From: Streptomyces sp. NBC_01591
GTDB lineage: Bacteria > Actinomycetota > Actinomycetes > Streptomycetales > Streptomycetaceae
Assembly (NCBI RefSeq): GCF_035918155.1
Contig: NZ_CP109327.1
Coordinates: 7,130,001 to 7,194,000 of the forward strand
Direction of reading: 5' to 3'
DNA: 64,000 bases
A program made the translations under genes and the position numbers. Shown here piece by piece: positions 15,540 to 24,534 of the stretch. The first letter of the stretch is position 1. Each line of letters starts with the position of its first letter. Under the pieces are notes generated by a model, which searched no databases, had not been told where the DNA came from, and was given only the letters and a program-made list of their open reading frames with translations.

Positions 15540-16808
15540 GTGCGTCGGCGGCAGTTCCTTCTTCAGACAGCCGGCCTCGCCGGCACCACGGCCGCGTTCG
15601 GGCTCACCGGCTGCTCATCACGTCAGGACGTGGAGCTCGATCTCCTCGTGGCCAGCTACGACAAGAGCGTGGGCGCCTCGCTCAGCGACCAGTGGGACAG
15701 CATCGTCTCCGCCTTCGAGAAGCAGCACGCCGGCATAAAGATCAACCTTGAGCGGGTCCCGTTCAACAAGATCGACAAGACGCTCGCCCAGCGGGTCGAA
15801 GCGGGCCGGGCGCCCGACATCGCGCAGTCGAACGTCTTCGCGCCCTATGCCGAGGACGGCCGGCTCTACAACCTGAGCCAGCTGTTCGACATCGCCACCC
15901 AGGCCGACTTCATCCGGTCCTTCACCGAGGCGGGCACGGTCGACAACGCCACGTACGGGATCCCCTTCCTGGCCAGCACGCCCCGGCTCTTCTACAACAA
16001 GGAACTCTTCCGGCGGGCCCGCATCACTGGCGCCCCCACCTCGTGGGACACGCTGCGCGAGGCCGCCGAGGCGCTGAAGGCGATCGGCGTGAAGACGCCG
16101 TACGGGCTCCAGTTCGGCCCCGAGGCGGCCGACGACGAGGCCCTGTCCTGGCTGCTCGCGGCCGACGGCGGCTATACGGGGGAGCTCGCGGAGTACGACT
16201 TCGCGACGTCGGCCAACATCGAGGCCCTGACCTGGCTGCGGGACAAACTCGTCGCCGACGGGCTGGCCGGCGCGTCCCCCGCGGAGCTCGACAGGACCGC
16301 CGCGTACGCACAGTTCCTGCAGGGCGAGATCGGGATGCTGATCGCCCACCCCGTGCTGATGGGCGCGGCCGATCAGGCCAAAGTCCCCTACGCGCACGCT
16401 CCGTTCCCCAAGAAGGACGGCGGAGCCGCCAGGCCGGTGGGGCTGAGCGACTGGCTGATGGCGTTCGAGCGGAACGGCCACCGCAAGGAGTGCGGTGTGT
16501 TCCTCGCCTTCCTCTACAGCGGAGAGTCCGCCATGACCTACGGCGGCGGTCAGTCCGCGCTCCCCGTGACGTACTCCGCGTCCGACGCGGCGACCGGGGG
16601 TTCCTCCGAGCAAGGGCTGTCGGCGTTCATCGAGCAGTTGGCGGACGCGCAGTTCGCGCCGGTGAACATGCGGTCCTGGCCCGCCGTCAGGGGCACGATA
16701 CGCACCGATGTGAGCCAGGCGGTGATGAAGGGCGGCGACCCCGAGTCCGTGCTCACGTCGCTGGACGACTCGGCCGTCAAGGCGGATATGGAGGCGGCGA
16801 CCACCTGA
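15540..16808 (+). CDS. Sugar ABC transporter substrate-binding lipoprotein
   Basis: 422 residues from the GTG at 15540, which has GAGGTGG 8 nt before it; a GTG at 15528 is also in frame. Residues 1-25 are RRRQFLLQ plus a hydrophobic core ending FGLTGC, a twin-arginine-like lipoprotein signal with Cys25 as lipid site. The mature part resembles type-1 extracellular solute-binding proteins for sugars (LLVASYDKSVGASLSDQWDSI, APDIAQSN, YGIPFLASTPRLFYNKELFRRA, GVFLAFLYSGESAM). It would capture an oligosaccharide for an ABC importer, yet no permease or ATPase gene is adjacent, so the partner is encoded elsewhere. Expression is probably controlled by the divergent TetR protein. Confidence 0.9.
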   Translation: MRRRQFLLQTAGLAGTTAAFGLTGCSSRQDVELDLLVASYDKSVGASLSDQWDSIVSAFEKQHAGIKINLERVPFNKIDKTLAQRVEAGRAPDIAQSNVFAPYAEDGRLYNLSQLFDIATQADFIRSFTEAGTVDNATYGIPFLASTPRLFYNKELFRRARITGAPTSWDTLREAAEALKAIGVKTPYGLQFGPEAADDEALSWLLAADGGYTGELAEYDFATSANIEALTWLRDKLVADGLAGASPAELDRTAAYAQFLQGEIGMLIAHPVLMGAADQAKVPYAHAPFPKKDGGAARPVGLSDWLMAFERNGHRKECGVFLAFLYSGESAMTYGGGQSALPVTYSASDAATGGSSEQGLSAFIEQLADAQFAPVNMRSWPAVRGTIRTDVSQAVMKGGDPESVLTSLDDSAVKADMEAATT

Positions 16809-16837
16809 CGCCTGTCCGCGGACATGGACGTGAACGT

Positions 16838-16889
16838 GGACATACCTCCGCCCCCGGCGCTGTGCGGTGCTGGGGGCGGAGGTATGTCC
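16838..16889. terminator. Strong bidirectional terminator
   Basis: A perfect 18-bp inverted repeat (16838-16855 and 16872-16889) with a 16-nt loop lies between the convergent binding-protein and malate synthase genes. It is the longest perfect hairpin noted in the window. Confidence 0.85.
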
Positions 16890-16906
16890 GTTCGAACGGT
16901 GCGGGC

Positions 16907-18526
16907 TCAGCCCAGCTGCTCGTACGCCGGCAGCGTCAGGAAGTCCGCGTAGTCCTGGTCCAGGGAGACCTGGAGCAGGAGGTCGTGGGCCTGCTGCCAC
17001 TTGCCGGCGGCGAACGCCTCGTCGCCGATCTCCGCGCGGATCGCGGCGAGTTCCTCGGCCGCGACCTTGCGGGCCAGGTCCGCCGTGGCGTGCTCGCCGT
17101 TCTCGAAGACCACGTCCGCGTTGATCCACTGCCAGATCTGCGAGCGGGAGATCTCCGCCGTGGCGGCGTCCTCCATCAGGTTGAAGATGGCGACCGCGCC
17201 CATGCCGCGCAGCCAGGCCTCGATGTAGCGGATGCCGACCGCGACGGCGTTGCGCAGGCCCTCGTAGGTGGGCTTGGCGTCCAGGGTGTCGATGGCGATC
17301 AGGTCACCGGCGGCCACCGCGACGTCCTCGCGCAGGCGGTCCTTCTGGTTCGGCTTCTCGCCGAGGACCGCGTCGAAGGAGGCCATGGCGATCGGGACCA
17401 GGTCCGGGTGGGCGACCCAGGAGCCGTCGAAGCCGTCGTGGGCCTCGCGGTCCTTGTCGGCCTTGACCTTCTCGAAGGCGACCTTGTTGACCTCGGCGTC
17501 GCGGCGGGACGGGATGAAGGCCGCCATGCCGCCGATGGCGTGCGCGCCGCGCTTGTGGCAGGTGCGGACGAGGAGTTCGGTGTACGCGCGCATGAACGGG
17601 GCGGTCATCGCCACCGCGTTGCGGTCCGGCAGGACGAACTTGGAGCCGCCGTCGCGGAAGTTCTTGACGATGGAGAAGAGGTAGTCCCAACGTCCGGCGT
17701 TCAGTCCGGAGGCGTGGTCGCGGAGCTCGTAGAGGATCTCCTCCATCTCGTACGCGGCGGTGATCGTCTCGATCAGGACGGTCGCGCGGACCGTGCCCTG
17801 CGGGATGCCGACGTAGTCCTGGGCGAAGACGAAGATGTCGTTCCAGAGGCGGGCCTCCAGGTGCGACTCCGTCTTCGGGAGGTAGAAGTACGGGCCCTTG
17901 CCGAGATCGATGAGGCGCTGGGCGTTGTGGAAGAAGTAGAGGCCGAAGTCGACCAGCGCGCCGGGCACCGGGGTGCCGTCGAGCTGGAGGTGACGCTCGT
18001 TCAGGTGCCAGCCTCGGGGGCGGGTGACGACCGTGGCGAGCTCGTCGGCGGGCTTCAGGGCGTACGACTTGCCGGACTTCGGGTCCGTGAAGTCGATGTT
18101 GCGGGTGTACGCGTCGATCAGGTTGAGCTGGCCGAGGACGACGTTCTCCCACGTGGGGGCGGACGCGTCCTCGAAGTCGGCGAGCCAGACCTTCGCGCCC
18201 GAGTTCAGGGCGTTGATGGTCATCTTGCGGTCGGTCGGACCGGTGATCTCCACCCGGCGGTCGTTCAGCGCGGCCGGGGCCGGCGCGACCTTCCAGGAGT
18301 CGTCCGCGCGGACCGCCGCCGTCTCGGGCAGGAAGTCCAGCGTGGACGTACGGGCGATCTCGGCGCGGCGCTCGCCGCGGCGGGCGAGCAGCTCGTCACG
18401 GCGGGGCGTGAACTGCCGGTGCAGCTCGGCCACGAACGCGAGGGCCGCGTCGGTCAGGACCTCGTCCTGCCGGGGCAGGGGCTCGGCATCGACGATGGCC
18501 AGCGGGGACGGCGCTGGTGCGGACAT
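16907..18526 (-). CDS. aceB: Malate synthase A
   Basis: 539 residues, the usual length of malate synthase A. It condenses glyoxylate with acetyl-CoA to malate in the cytoplasm. ATG 18526 follows AAGGAG with a 9-nt gap. Recognisable stretches: ALNSGAKVWLADFEDASAPTW, VVTRPRGWHLNERH, FYLPKTESHLEARLWNDIF, VLIETITAAYEMEEILYELR and GRWDYLFS, which include the Mg2+ and glyoxylate-binding acidic residues and the active-site Arg. In this setting the glyoxylate comes from allantoin via ureidoglycolate rather than only from isocitrate lyase. Its promoter has a palindrome similar to one before allantoinase, so AllR control is likely. Confidence 0.95.
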   Translation of the reverse strand: MSAPAPSPLAIVDAEPLPRQDEVLTDAALAFVAELHRQFTPRRDELLARRGERRAEIARTSTLDFLPETAAVRADDSWKVAPAPAALNDRRVEITGPTDRKMTINALNSGAKVWLADFEDASAPTWENVVLGQLNLIDAYTRNIDFTDPKSGKSYALKPADELATVVTRPRGWHLNERHLQLDGTPVPGALVDFGLYFFHNAQRLIDLGKGPYFYLPKTESHLEARLWNDIFVFAQDYVGIPQGTVRATVLIETITAAYEMEEILYELRDHASGLNAGRWDYLFSIVKNFRDGGSKFVLPDRNAVAMTAPFMRAYTELLVRTCHKRGAHAIGGMAAFIPSRRDAEVNKVAFEKVKADKDREAHDGFDGSWVAHPDLVPIAMASFDAVLGEKPNQKDRLREDVAVAAGDLIAIDTLDAKPTYEGLRNAVAVGIRYIEAWLRGMGAVAIFNLMEDAATAEISRSQIWQWINADVVFENGEHATADLARKVAAEELAAIRAEIGDEAFAAGKWQQAHDLLLQVSLDQDYADFLTLPAYEQLG

Positions 18527-18669
18527 GAGCTGTCACTCCTTCAGCGGGCGGCGTGGGCGGCGTCTCACGGCCGCCGGGTCGCCTGAAATGGCACGGCGTG
18601 CCACGGCTCCGGGATACGGGCGTGGACGCCGTCCGAGGTGCAGAGGGCTTCTGGCCAGTGGATAGTAGT

Positions 18670-18684
18670 TTCCTCATAGTGGAA
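18670..18684. promoter_or_regulatory. Candidate AllR (IclR-family) operator before aceB
   Basis: TTCCTC-ATA-GTGGAA is a 15-bp imperfect palindrome about 150 bp upstream of the malate synthase start. It shares layout and right arm with 24739-24753 in front of allantoinase. IclR-type regulators commonly bind such TTCC/GGAA palindromes. Confidence 0.5.
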
Positions 18685-18760
18685 GTTCAATGGTTTGTTG
18701 ATGTCGAGATTCTCCGGGTCGACAGAAGTGGCCCGGTGCTGGCGCAGCGTGCCAGTCCGG

Positions 18761-19366
18761 TCACCCGAGGTGTTTCAGGTCCTCCGCCGTGTCGATGTCG
18801 TACGCCTGAGCCACATCGGAACACTCGACGAGCGTGATCGCATCGCGGTGCGCCCGCAGGTACGCCCGAGCGCCCTGGTCACCCACCGCGCCCGCCGCGA
18901 TGTCCGCCCACAGGCCCGCCCCGAACAGCACCGGATGGCCGCGTTCCCCGTCGTACGCGGCGGCCGCGATCCCCGTCCGGGAGCGGTACGCCGAACGCAC
19001 CCGTGCCACTGCGTCCGCGCCGATGCCCGGCTGGTCGACCAGGAGGACGAGCGCCGCGTCGGCCCCCGTGCCGGCCAGTGCCCCGAGCCCCGCCCGCAGA
19101 GACGAGCCCATGCCCTCGGTCCACCCGGGGTTGACGGTCACCGTGCAGCCGCTGAGGTCGGCGCGGGCCCGGACCTCGTCCGCGGCGGCGCCCAGGACCA
19201 CATGGACGGGGCCGCAGCCGCCGTCGCGCAGTACCCGCACCGCGTGCTCGACCAGTGGCCGGCCGCGGTGTTCGAGCAGCGCCTTGGGCCGTCCGCCGAG
19301 CCGCCGTCCGCCGCCCGCGGCGAGCAGCAGTCCGGCGATCCCGGGGGTTGGTGTTGTCGTAGTCAT
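18761..19366 (-). CDS. MobA-like molybdenum-cofactor nucleotidyltransferase
   Basis: 201 residues. The start at ATG 19366 gives MTTTTPTPGIAGLLLAAGGGRRLGGRPKALLEHRGRP-type N-terminus with the nucleotide-binding signature LLLAAGGGRRLGG at about residues 12-24, followed by VDQPGI (Mg2+ Asp) and HPVLFG. This is the NTP-transferase fold that adds CMP or GMP to molybdopterin in MocA/MobA proteins; similar genes accompany xanthine dehydrogenase-type enzymes. That would fit purine breakdown upstream of allantoin, although no dehydrogenase gene is in the window. An upstream in-frame extension of 28 residues looks non-coding. No ribosome site is seen; leaderless translation is possible. Confidence 0.8.
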   Translation of the reverse strand: MTTTTPTPGIAGLLLAAGGGRRLGGRPKALLEHRGRPLVEHAVRVLRDGGCGPVHVVLGAAADEVRARADLSGCTVTVNPGWTEGMGSSLRAGLGALAGTGADAALVLLVDQPGIGADAVARVRSAYRSRTGIAAAAYDGERGHPVLFGAGLWADIAAGAVGDQGARAYLRAHRDAITLVECSDVAQAYDIDTAEDLKHLG

Positions 19367-19614
19367 GCGGTCTGGATACCCCAATACGCCCCGGACGCGC
19401 ACCCTTCGCTTAAGCAAGCGGAGGAGGGTGTGAGCGGGGGCGGCGTCCACCGGGCGACACGCGTATCACCCTTACGGGACACCCTGAATTCTGTCCGTGG
19501 AGTGGCGCTCGACACCTGTCATGGCGTTAACTTGCGCGCACGACCGGACACTTGGCCACGGTGTGGGGACCGGTCGGAACACTGGCACAAGGATGTGCGA
19601 GGGGGAGTGCTTTG

Positions 19615-19926
19615 TTGCGAAGCGTGGGGCAGACGCGGGTGACCGGCGGCGGTGGGGACCCGAGGGTGACGGAGCTGCGTACGGCCGTCTCCCGGCTCCG
19701 CCGTGAGCTGGCGGGGCACCCGGGCGAATTCCCGGACCGGGGGATCGCCGAGGACGAACTGGCCGCGTTGGACGCGATGGCGGCCGGCGGCGTACCCGAG
19801 ATTCCGCGTCTGCGCCGCTCACTGCTGCTGATCGCGGGGGCGATCGGCTCGGTGAGCGCCCTGGCCTCCGCGCTCAGGGACGTACGGGTCGCCGTCGATC
19901 TCTTCGGTGAGCCACCGCGCGGCTGA
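19615..19926 (+). CDS. Small conserved Streptomyces protein (DUF5955-like)
   Basis: About 103 residues, soluble, with a helical core (VTELRTAVSRLRRELA) followed by EIPRLRRSLLLIAGAIGSVSALASALRDVRVAVDLFG. It resembles the small actinobacterial DUF5955 proteins, whose role is unknown. The start is uncertain: two consecutive TTG codons at 19612 and 19615 follow GAGGGGGAG, and a GTG at 19639 is also possible. It lies alone, downstream of a 248-bp gap and convergent with the response regulator gene. Confidence 0.65.
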   Translation: MRSVGQTRVTGGGGDPRVTELRTAVSRLRRELAGHPGEFPDRGIAEDELAALDAMAAGGVPEIPRLRRSLLLIAGAIGSVSALASALRDVRVAVDLFGEPPRG

Positions 19927-19946
19927 CCGGCAGCACGGGGGCGGGG

Positions 19947-20585
19947 TCAGCGGCGGATGAGCCTGCGGGCCGTCGCCGCCGCGACCGCCGAGGTGCGGGA
20001 GTCCACACCCAGCTTGGCGTAGATGTGCACCAGATGGGACTTCACCGTCGCCTGGCTGAGGAAGAGCCGCTTGCTGATCTGCAGGTTCGACAGCCCCTCG
20101 CCGACCAGCTGCAGGACCTCCAGCTCGCGCTTGGTCAGCGCCTCCGCGGGCGTCCGCATGCGGTCCATCAGCCGGTGGGCGACGGCCGGTGCGAGTGCCG
20201 AGCGGCCCGCCGCGGCCGTGCGTACCGCCGCGGCCAGCTCCTCCGGCGGGGCGTCCTTCAGCAGATAGCCGGCGGCGCCCGCCTCGACCGCGGCCAGGAT
20301 GTCGGCGTCCGAGTCGTACGTGGTGAGGATCAGGACGCGGGGCGCGTCCGGCTGTGCCGTGATGGCCGCGGTGGCCTGCGATCCGTGCATGCCCGCACCG
20401 AACTGCAGGTCCATGAGGACGACATCGAACTCGCCGGTCGCGGCGAGTTCGACGGCCGCCTCGGCGGTGGCCGCCTCGGCGACCACCCGGAAACCGGGTT
20501 CGGAATCGAGCACGGCCCGCAGCCCCGCCCGTACCACCGGGTGGTCGTCGGCGAGCAGCAGCCTGATGGGGGTGGGGGTGGTCAT
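19947..20585 (-). CDS. NarL/LuxR-family response regulator
   Basis: 212 residues. The receiver domain (about 7-125) has the acidic pair DD at 15-16, the phospho-acceptor Asp in VVLMDLQFG, the conserved Thr in ILTTYDSD and the Lys in YLLKDAPP. A LuxR-type helix-turn-helix ([18 protein letters not shown]... [18 protein letters not shown]) occupies the last ~65 residues. Its ATG overlaps the stop of the kinase gene by ATGA, so the pair is translationally coupled. The divergent ABC transporter genes 1.3 kb away on the other side of the kinase are probable targets, as in LiaRS- or DesRK-like systems with neighbouring FtsX-type transporters. Confidence 0.9.
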   Translation of the reverse strand: MTTPTPIRLLLADDHPVVRAGLRAVLDSEPGFRVVAEAATAEAAVELAATGEFDVVLMDLQFGAGMHGSQATAAITAQPDAPRVLILTTYDSDADILAAVEAGAAGYLLKDAPPEELAAAVRTAAAGRSALAPAVAHRLMDRMRTPAEALTKRELEVLQLVGEGLSNLQISKRLFLSQATVKSHLVHIYAKLGVDSRTSAVAAATARRLIRR

Positions 20586-21793
20586 GCGGCGTCCTGTCCT
20601 GGCCGGCCGTCGGGGATCGGGAGGGGAAGGGTCAGGGCGACGGCGGTGCCCTGACCGGGGGCCGACTCGACACTGAGCGTGCCGCCCAGCGAACGGGCCC
20701 GGGCACGCATCGCGGGCAGTCCGAAGCCCCCGGTGCCCTGGTCCCCGGCCACCGGGCCGAGGCCCGGGGTGAACCCCCGGCCGTCGTCGACGACGTCCAG
20801 CGACACCGAGGTGTCCATGAAGCTGAGGGTGATCTCCGCACGCCGGGCCCCGGCGTGCCGCACCGTGTTGGCCAGCGCCGACTGGGCGGTACGCAGCAGC
20901 GCCACCTCGTACGGCGTGGGCAGCTCCACCGGCGTGCCGCTCACCGCGAACTGCACCGTGAGGCCGGGGGCCGTCGTGCGGGACGAGAGGCGTTCCAGGG
21001 CGGCCGCCAGGGAACCGTTCTCCAGGTCGGGCGGCGACAGGGCGCGGACGAAGCGGCGGGCCTCGGCGAGATTGTCCTGGGCGGCCTCGCGGGCCCGGCG
21101 GACGTGCGCGGTGGCGGGGTCGTCGGTGGGCAGGGTGCGTTCGGCGGCGCGCAGCAGCAGCTGGATGCTGGACAGACCCTGCGCCAGGGTGTCGTGGATC
21201 TCGCGGGCCAGCCGCTCGCGTTCGGCGAGCGTGCCCGCGGTGCGTTCCGCCTCGGCCAGCTCCGCCCGGGTCGACATCAGCTCCTCGATGAGCTCCCGGC
21301 GCCGTTCGCTCTCCCGGAACAGCGCCTCGTATCCGAGGACCGTCGCGACCGCGACCGCCGCCCCGAGCAGCGGCCCGATGAAGGTGCCCGGTGTGACGGC
21401 CTGGCCGTGCAGCACGAAACTGGCGATGCCGGCGGCCGCGGTGACCGCGACGGCGGGCAGGGCCCAGCGGGTCGGCAGCAGATGCAGTTGCAGGAAGTAG
21501 AGCGGGAAGGCCACCCACAGGGCGTCCGACGACAGGGCGAGCAGCGCCAGCCACACGGCGCCCAGCGCCGCCAGCCACAGCGCGGCCGCGCGGGTGCGCG
21601 GCTGTACGGCGGGGGCGAGTGCGCCCGCCGCGTACAGGGCGGCCATCACGCAGGTGAGCACGACGACGGCGGTGGCGTGCGGTGTGCCGTCGCTGACGGC
21701 CCGTACCGCCGCGAGTACCAGCAGCCCCACCAGCAGCGCGTGGAGGCAGAGCCGCAGCGCGGCGGCGACCGGGGGGTGGGCGCGGGAATCCAT
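20582..21793 (-). CDS. NarL-type sensor histidine kinase
   Basis: 403 residues. Five to six transmembrane helices fill residues ~10-165 and form the sensor. A short coiled stretch leads to the HisKA_3 dimerisation domain with the phospho-His in [18 protein letters not shown], followed by an HATPase_c domain with the N-box in [13 protein letters not shown] and G-boxes DDGRGFTPG and [12 protein letters not shown]. It would autophosphorylate and pass the phosphate to the coupled response regulator. The start at ATG 21793 shares a 110-bp divergent promoter region with an ABC transporter, which suggests that this system controls that transporter. The signal is unknown. Confidence 0.9.
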   Translation of the reverse strand: MDSRAHPPVAAALRLCLHALLVGLLVLAAVRAVSDGTPHATAVVVLTCVMAALYAAGALAPAVQPRTRAAALWLAALGAVWLALLALSSDALWVAFPLYFLQLHLLPTRWALPAVAVTAAAGIASFVLHGQAVTPGTFIGPLLGAAVAVATVLGYEALFRESERRRELIEELMSTRAELAEAERTAGTLAERERLAREIHDTLAQGLSSIQLLLRAAERTLPTDDPATAHVRRAREAAQDNLAEARRFVRALSPPDLENGSLAAALERLSSRTTAPGLTVQFAVSGTPVELPTPYEVALLRTAQSALANTVRHAGARRAEITLSFMDTSVSLDVVDDGRGFTPGLGPVAGDQGTGGFGLPAMRARARSLGGTLSVESAPGQGTAVALTLPLPIPDGRPGQDAA

Positions 21794-21830
21794 GATTCGT
21801 CCAGCGTAGACGCGGGGTGCCGGGGGCCGG

Positions 21831-21846
21831 TCAATCGAAAGGTTGA
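21831..21846. promoter_or_regulatory. Candidate response-regulator site in the divergent kinase/ABC promoter
   Basis: TCAATC and GGTTGA (5 of 6 matched) flank a 4-bp GAAA spacer, midway between the divergent kinase and permease genes. Confidence 0.4.
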
Positions 21847-21903
21847 TGTCTCGCCCCACCGCCGAGCGATGTTTCCGGCGGCCCGGACGGCGAGGCTGGG
21901 GGC

Positions 21904-22998
21904 ATGTTCGTCGCATGGAGAGATCTCCGGTTCGCCAAGGGCCGGTTCGCACTCATGGGCACGGTCGTGGTGCTGATCACGCTGCTCGTGGGTCTGTTGT
22001 CCGGACTCACCGCCGGTCTGGCCCGGGAGAACACCTCGGCCGTCACGGGGCTGAACGCCGACCACCTCGCGTTCGCCGCCCCGCCCGACGGCCGGTCGGT
22101 GTCCTTCACCGACTCGGCCGTCGAGGAGAGTGCCTGGCGGAGCTGGGCGGAGCGGCCCGGGGTGAGCGGCGCGGAACCGCTCGGCATCCGTACGCTCAAC
22201 GCCGTCGCCGGCCAGGGGGAGCGCACGGCCGCGGTATCGGCGTTCGGGGTCGAGCCGGACGGGGACCTGGCGCCCACCAGCGGTGCGCGGGTCGGCCCGG
22301 GGAAGGTGGTGCTGTCCGGGCAGGCCGCCGACGACCTGGCGGTCGGGGCCGGTGACCGGCTGCGGCTCGGCTCCACCGAGGTCACCGTCGCGGCCGTCGC
22401 GGGGGACGCCTCGTACAGCCACACGCCGGTCGTGTGGACCTCGTTCGACGACTGGCAGCGGTTCGGGGGCGACGGCGACGGCCGGGGACGGCATGCCACG
22501 GTGATCGCCCTGACCACCACCGACGGCGTCGATCTCGCCGCGGGCGACAAGGCGGCCGGCACCAGCACGCTCTCCCTCGGCGACTCCCTCACCGCCATCG
22601 GCTCCTACCAGGCCGAGAACGGCTCGCTCCAGCTGATGCGCGGCTTCCTCTTCGCCATCTCCGCCCTGGTCATCGGCGCCTTCTTCACCGTCTGGACGAT
22701 CCAGCGCAGCGGCGACGTCGCCGTGCTCAAGGCGCTCGGCGCCTCCACCCCGTATCTGCTGCGCGACGCGCTCGGGCAGGCCGTGGTGATGCTCGCCATC
22801 GGTACGGGGGTGGGCACGGCACTGGCCTCGGGCCTCGGCGCCGTGATCAGCGGCAGTGCCGTGCCGTTCGTCCTCGACGCGGCGACCGTCCTGGTCCCGG
22901 CGGCCGTCATGATCGTCCTCGGTGCCCTCGGGGCGGCCCTGTCCATCCGGCGGATCACCGCCGTCGACCCGCTCACCGCACTCGGGAGTGCCCGATGA
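21904..22998 (+). CDS. FtsX/MacB-type ABC transporter permease
   Basis: 364 residues with the single-unit FtsX layout: a transmembrane helix at ~15-37, a large extracytoplasmic region to ~255, then three helices (FAISALVIGAFFTVWTIQR, AVVMLAIGTGVGTALASGLGAVI, AATVLVPAAVMIVLGALGAAL). The cytoplasmic coupling stretch GDVAVLKALGASTPYLLRDAL sits after the second helix. Such permeases with MacB/LolD-type ATPases export or extract peptides, lipids or antibiotics. The stop overlaps the ATPase start by ATGA. The start ATG has no strong ribosome site. Control by the divergent two-component system is likely; the substrate is unknown. Confidence 0.9.
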   Translation: MFVAWRDLRFAKGRFALMGTVVVLITLLVGLLSGLTAGLARENTSAVTGLNADHLAFAAPPDGRSVSFTDSAVEESAWRSWAERPGVSGAEPLGIRTLNAVAGQGERTAAVSAFGVEPDGDLAPTSGARVGPGKVVLSGQAADDLAVGAGDRLRLGSTEVTVAAVAGDASYSHTPVVWTSFDDWQRFGGDGDGRGRHATVIALTTTDGVDLAAGDKAAGTSTLSLGDSLTAIGSYQAENGSLQLMRGFLFAISALVIGAFFTVWTIQRSGDVAVLKALGASTPYLLRDALGQAVVMLAIGTGVGTALASGLGAVISGSAVPFVLDAATVLVPAAVMIVLGALGAALSIRRITAVDPLTALGSAR

Positions 22999-23675
22999 CC
23001 CTCACCCTCGCCGACGTCACCCTCACCTACCCCGACGGCGACAGCCGGCTCACCGCCCTCGACCGGATCTCGCTGGAGGTGCCCGCGGGCACGCTCACCG
23101 CGGTCGTGGGACCGTCCGGCTCGGGCAAGTCCAGCCTGCTCGCGGTGGCCGCGACCCTGGTCACCCCCGACGAGGGCCGGGTGGTTGTCGCCGGTACGGA
23201 CACCGCGGGCCTGGGCCGCGCGCAACAGGCTCAGCTGCGCCGCGAGCACATCGGTATCGTCTTCCAGCAGCCCAATCTGCTGCCGTCGCTCACGGCGGCC
23301 GAACAGCTCCAGGTGATGACCCACCTCTCGGGCGGCGCGGTACGCGCAGCCCGCGGCCGGGCACTGGAACTGCTGGACGCGGTCGGCCTGGCGGACCAGG
23401 CCGGGCGCAGGCCGCACCAGCTGTCGGGCGGGCAGCGGCAGCGGATCAACATCGCGCGGGCCCTGATGAACGACCCGGCGGTGCTGCTGGTCGACGAACC
23501 GACCAGCGCGCTCGATCACGAGCGGGGTGCGGCGGTGCTGGACCTGCTGGTCGCGCTGACCCGGGAGCGGTCGACGGCGACGGTGCTGGTCACGCACGAC
23601 CTGGCCCATCTGGACAAGGCGGACCGCACGGTCCGGATGGACGACGGCTGCCTGACGGTGCCCGAACCGGTCTGA
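22995..23675 (+). CDS. ABC transporter ATP-binding protein (LolD/MacB type)
   Basis: 226 residues. Walker A GPSGSGKSS is near residue 38, the Q-loop is VFQQPNLLPSL, the signature is [15 protein letters not shown], Walker B is VLLVDEPTSALD and the H-loop is VLVTHDLAHL. The lengths and motifs are those of ATPases that energise FtsX-type permeases. It begins inside the stop codon of the permease gene (ATGA), showing a two-gene transporter operon, and ends before a strong terminator. Confidence 0.93.
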   Translation: MTLTLADVTLTYPDGDSRLTALDRISLEVPAGTLTAVVGPSGSGKSSLLAVAATLVTPDEGRVVVAGTDTAGLGRAQQAQLRREHIGIVFQQPNLLPSLTAAEQLQVMTHLSGGAVRAARGRALELLDAVGLADQAGRRPHQLSGGQRQRINIARALMNDPAVLLVDEPTSALDHERGAAVLDLLVALTRERSTATVLVTHDLAHLDKADRTVRMDDGCLTVPEPV

Positions 23676-23689
23676 GACATCGTGCGGGG

Positions 23690-23719
23690 AGGAGGGGTGG
23701 CCCCGGCCACCCCTCCTTT
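23690..23719. terminator. Terminator between ABC transporter and allR
   Basis: Thirteen-bp perfect arms (AGGAGGGGTGGCC at 23690-23702, complement at 23705-23717) followed by TTTC. It serves both convergent genes. Confidence 0.85.
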
Positions 23720-23733
23720 CGTTCCGGAGCGTC

Positions 23734-24534
23734 TCAGCCGGTGGAACCGCTGCTCGCCAGTGCGTCGGAGAGTTCCTTCGCGGCCTGCTGGAGGATCGGC
23801 ACGATCCGCTCCGTTGCCGTGTCCGTCACCCGGCCCGCCGGACCGGAGATCGAAATCGCGGCCGAAGTCGGCGAGTTCGGGACCGGGACCGCCAGGCAGC
23901 GCACCCCGATCTCCTGCTCGTTGTCGTCGACCGCGTAGCCGACCCGGCGGACCTGCTCCAGCGCGTCGAGGAAGCCGTCGGGGGTGGTGATCGTCTTCTC
24001 GGTGGCGGCCGGCATCCCGGTACGGGCGAGCAGGGCCCGCACCTCCTCCGGCGGCGTGTGCGCCAGCAGCGCCTTGCCGACCCCGGTGGAGTGGGGGAGC
24101 ACCCGGCGGCCCACCTCGGTGAACATGCGCATCGAGTGCTTGGACGGCACCTGTGCCACGTACACGATTTCGTCGCCGTCGAGCAGCGCCATGTTCGCGG
24201 TCTCGCCGGTCTCCTCGACCAGGCGCGCCAGGTACGGGCGGGCCCAGGTGCCGAGCAGCCGGGACGCGGACTCGCCGAGCCGGATCAGCCGCGGGCCGAG
24301 GGCGTAGCGCCGATTGGGCTGCTGGCGCACGTATCCGCAGAGCACCAGCGTGCGCATCAGGCGGTGAATGGTCGGCAGCGGGAGCCCGCTGCTCGCGGAG
24401 AGTTCGCTCAGCCCGACCTCACCCCCCGCGTCCGCCATCCGCTCCAGCAGATCGAAGGCACGCTCAAGGGACTGCACACCACCGCTGGAAGCGGCGGGCT
24501 TGGAGTCGGATGTGCTGGCGTGGGACGGCGGCAC
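23734..24534 (-). CDS. allR: IclR-family regulator of allantoin genes
   Basis: 266 residues from the GTG at 24534, which has AAAGGA 8 nt before it. Residues ~18-80 form the winged helix (QSLERAFDLLERMADAGG, LSELSASSGLPLPTIHRLMRTL, GYVRQQPNRRYALG). Residues ~95-255 form the IclR effector domain (ETANMALLDGDEIVYVAQV, GVGKALLAHTPPEEV, DNEQEIGVRCLAVPV). Divergence from allantoinase and the order allR-allB-allantoicase match S. coelicolor, where AllR represses allantoin and glyoxylate genes and responds to pathway intermediates. Here the same protein is expected to control allB and aceB. Confidence 0.85.
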   Translation of the reverse strand: MPPSHASTSDSKPAASSGGVQSLERAFDLLERMADAGGEVGLSELSASSGLPLPTIHRLMRTLVLCGYVRQQPNRRYALGPRLIRLGESASRLLGTWARPYLARLVEETGETANMALLDGDEIVYVAQVPSKHSMRMFTEVGRRVLPHSTGVGKALLAHTPPEEVRALLARTGMPAATEKTITTPDGFLDALEQVRRVGYAVDDNEQEIGVRCLAVPVPNSPTSAAISISGPAGRVTDTATERIVPILQQAAKELSDALASSGSTG

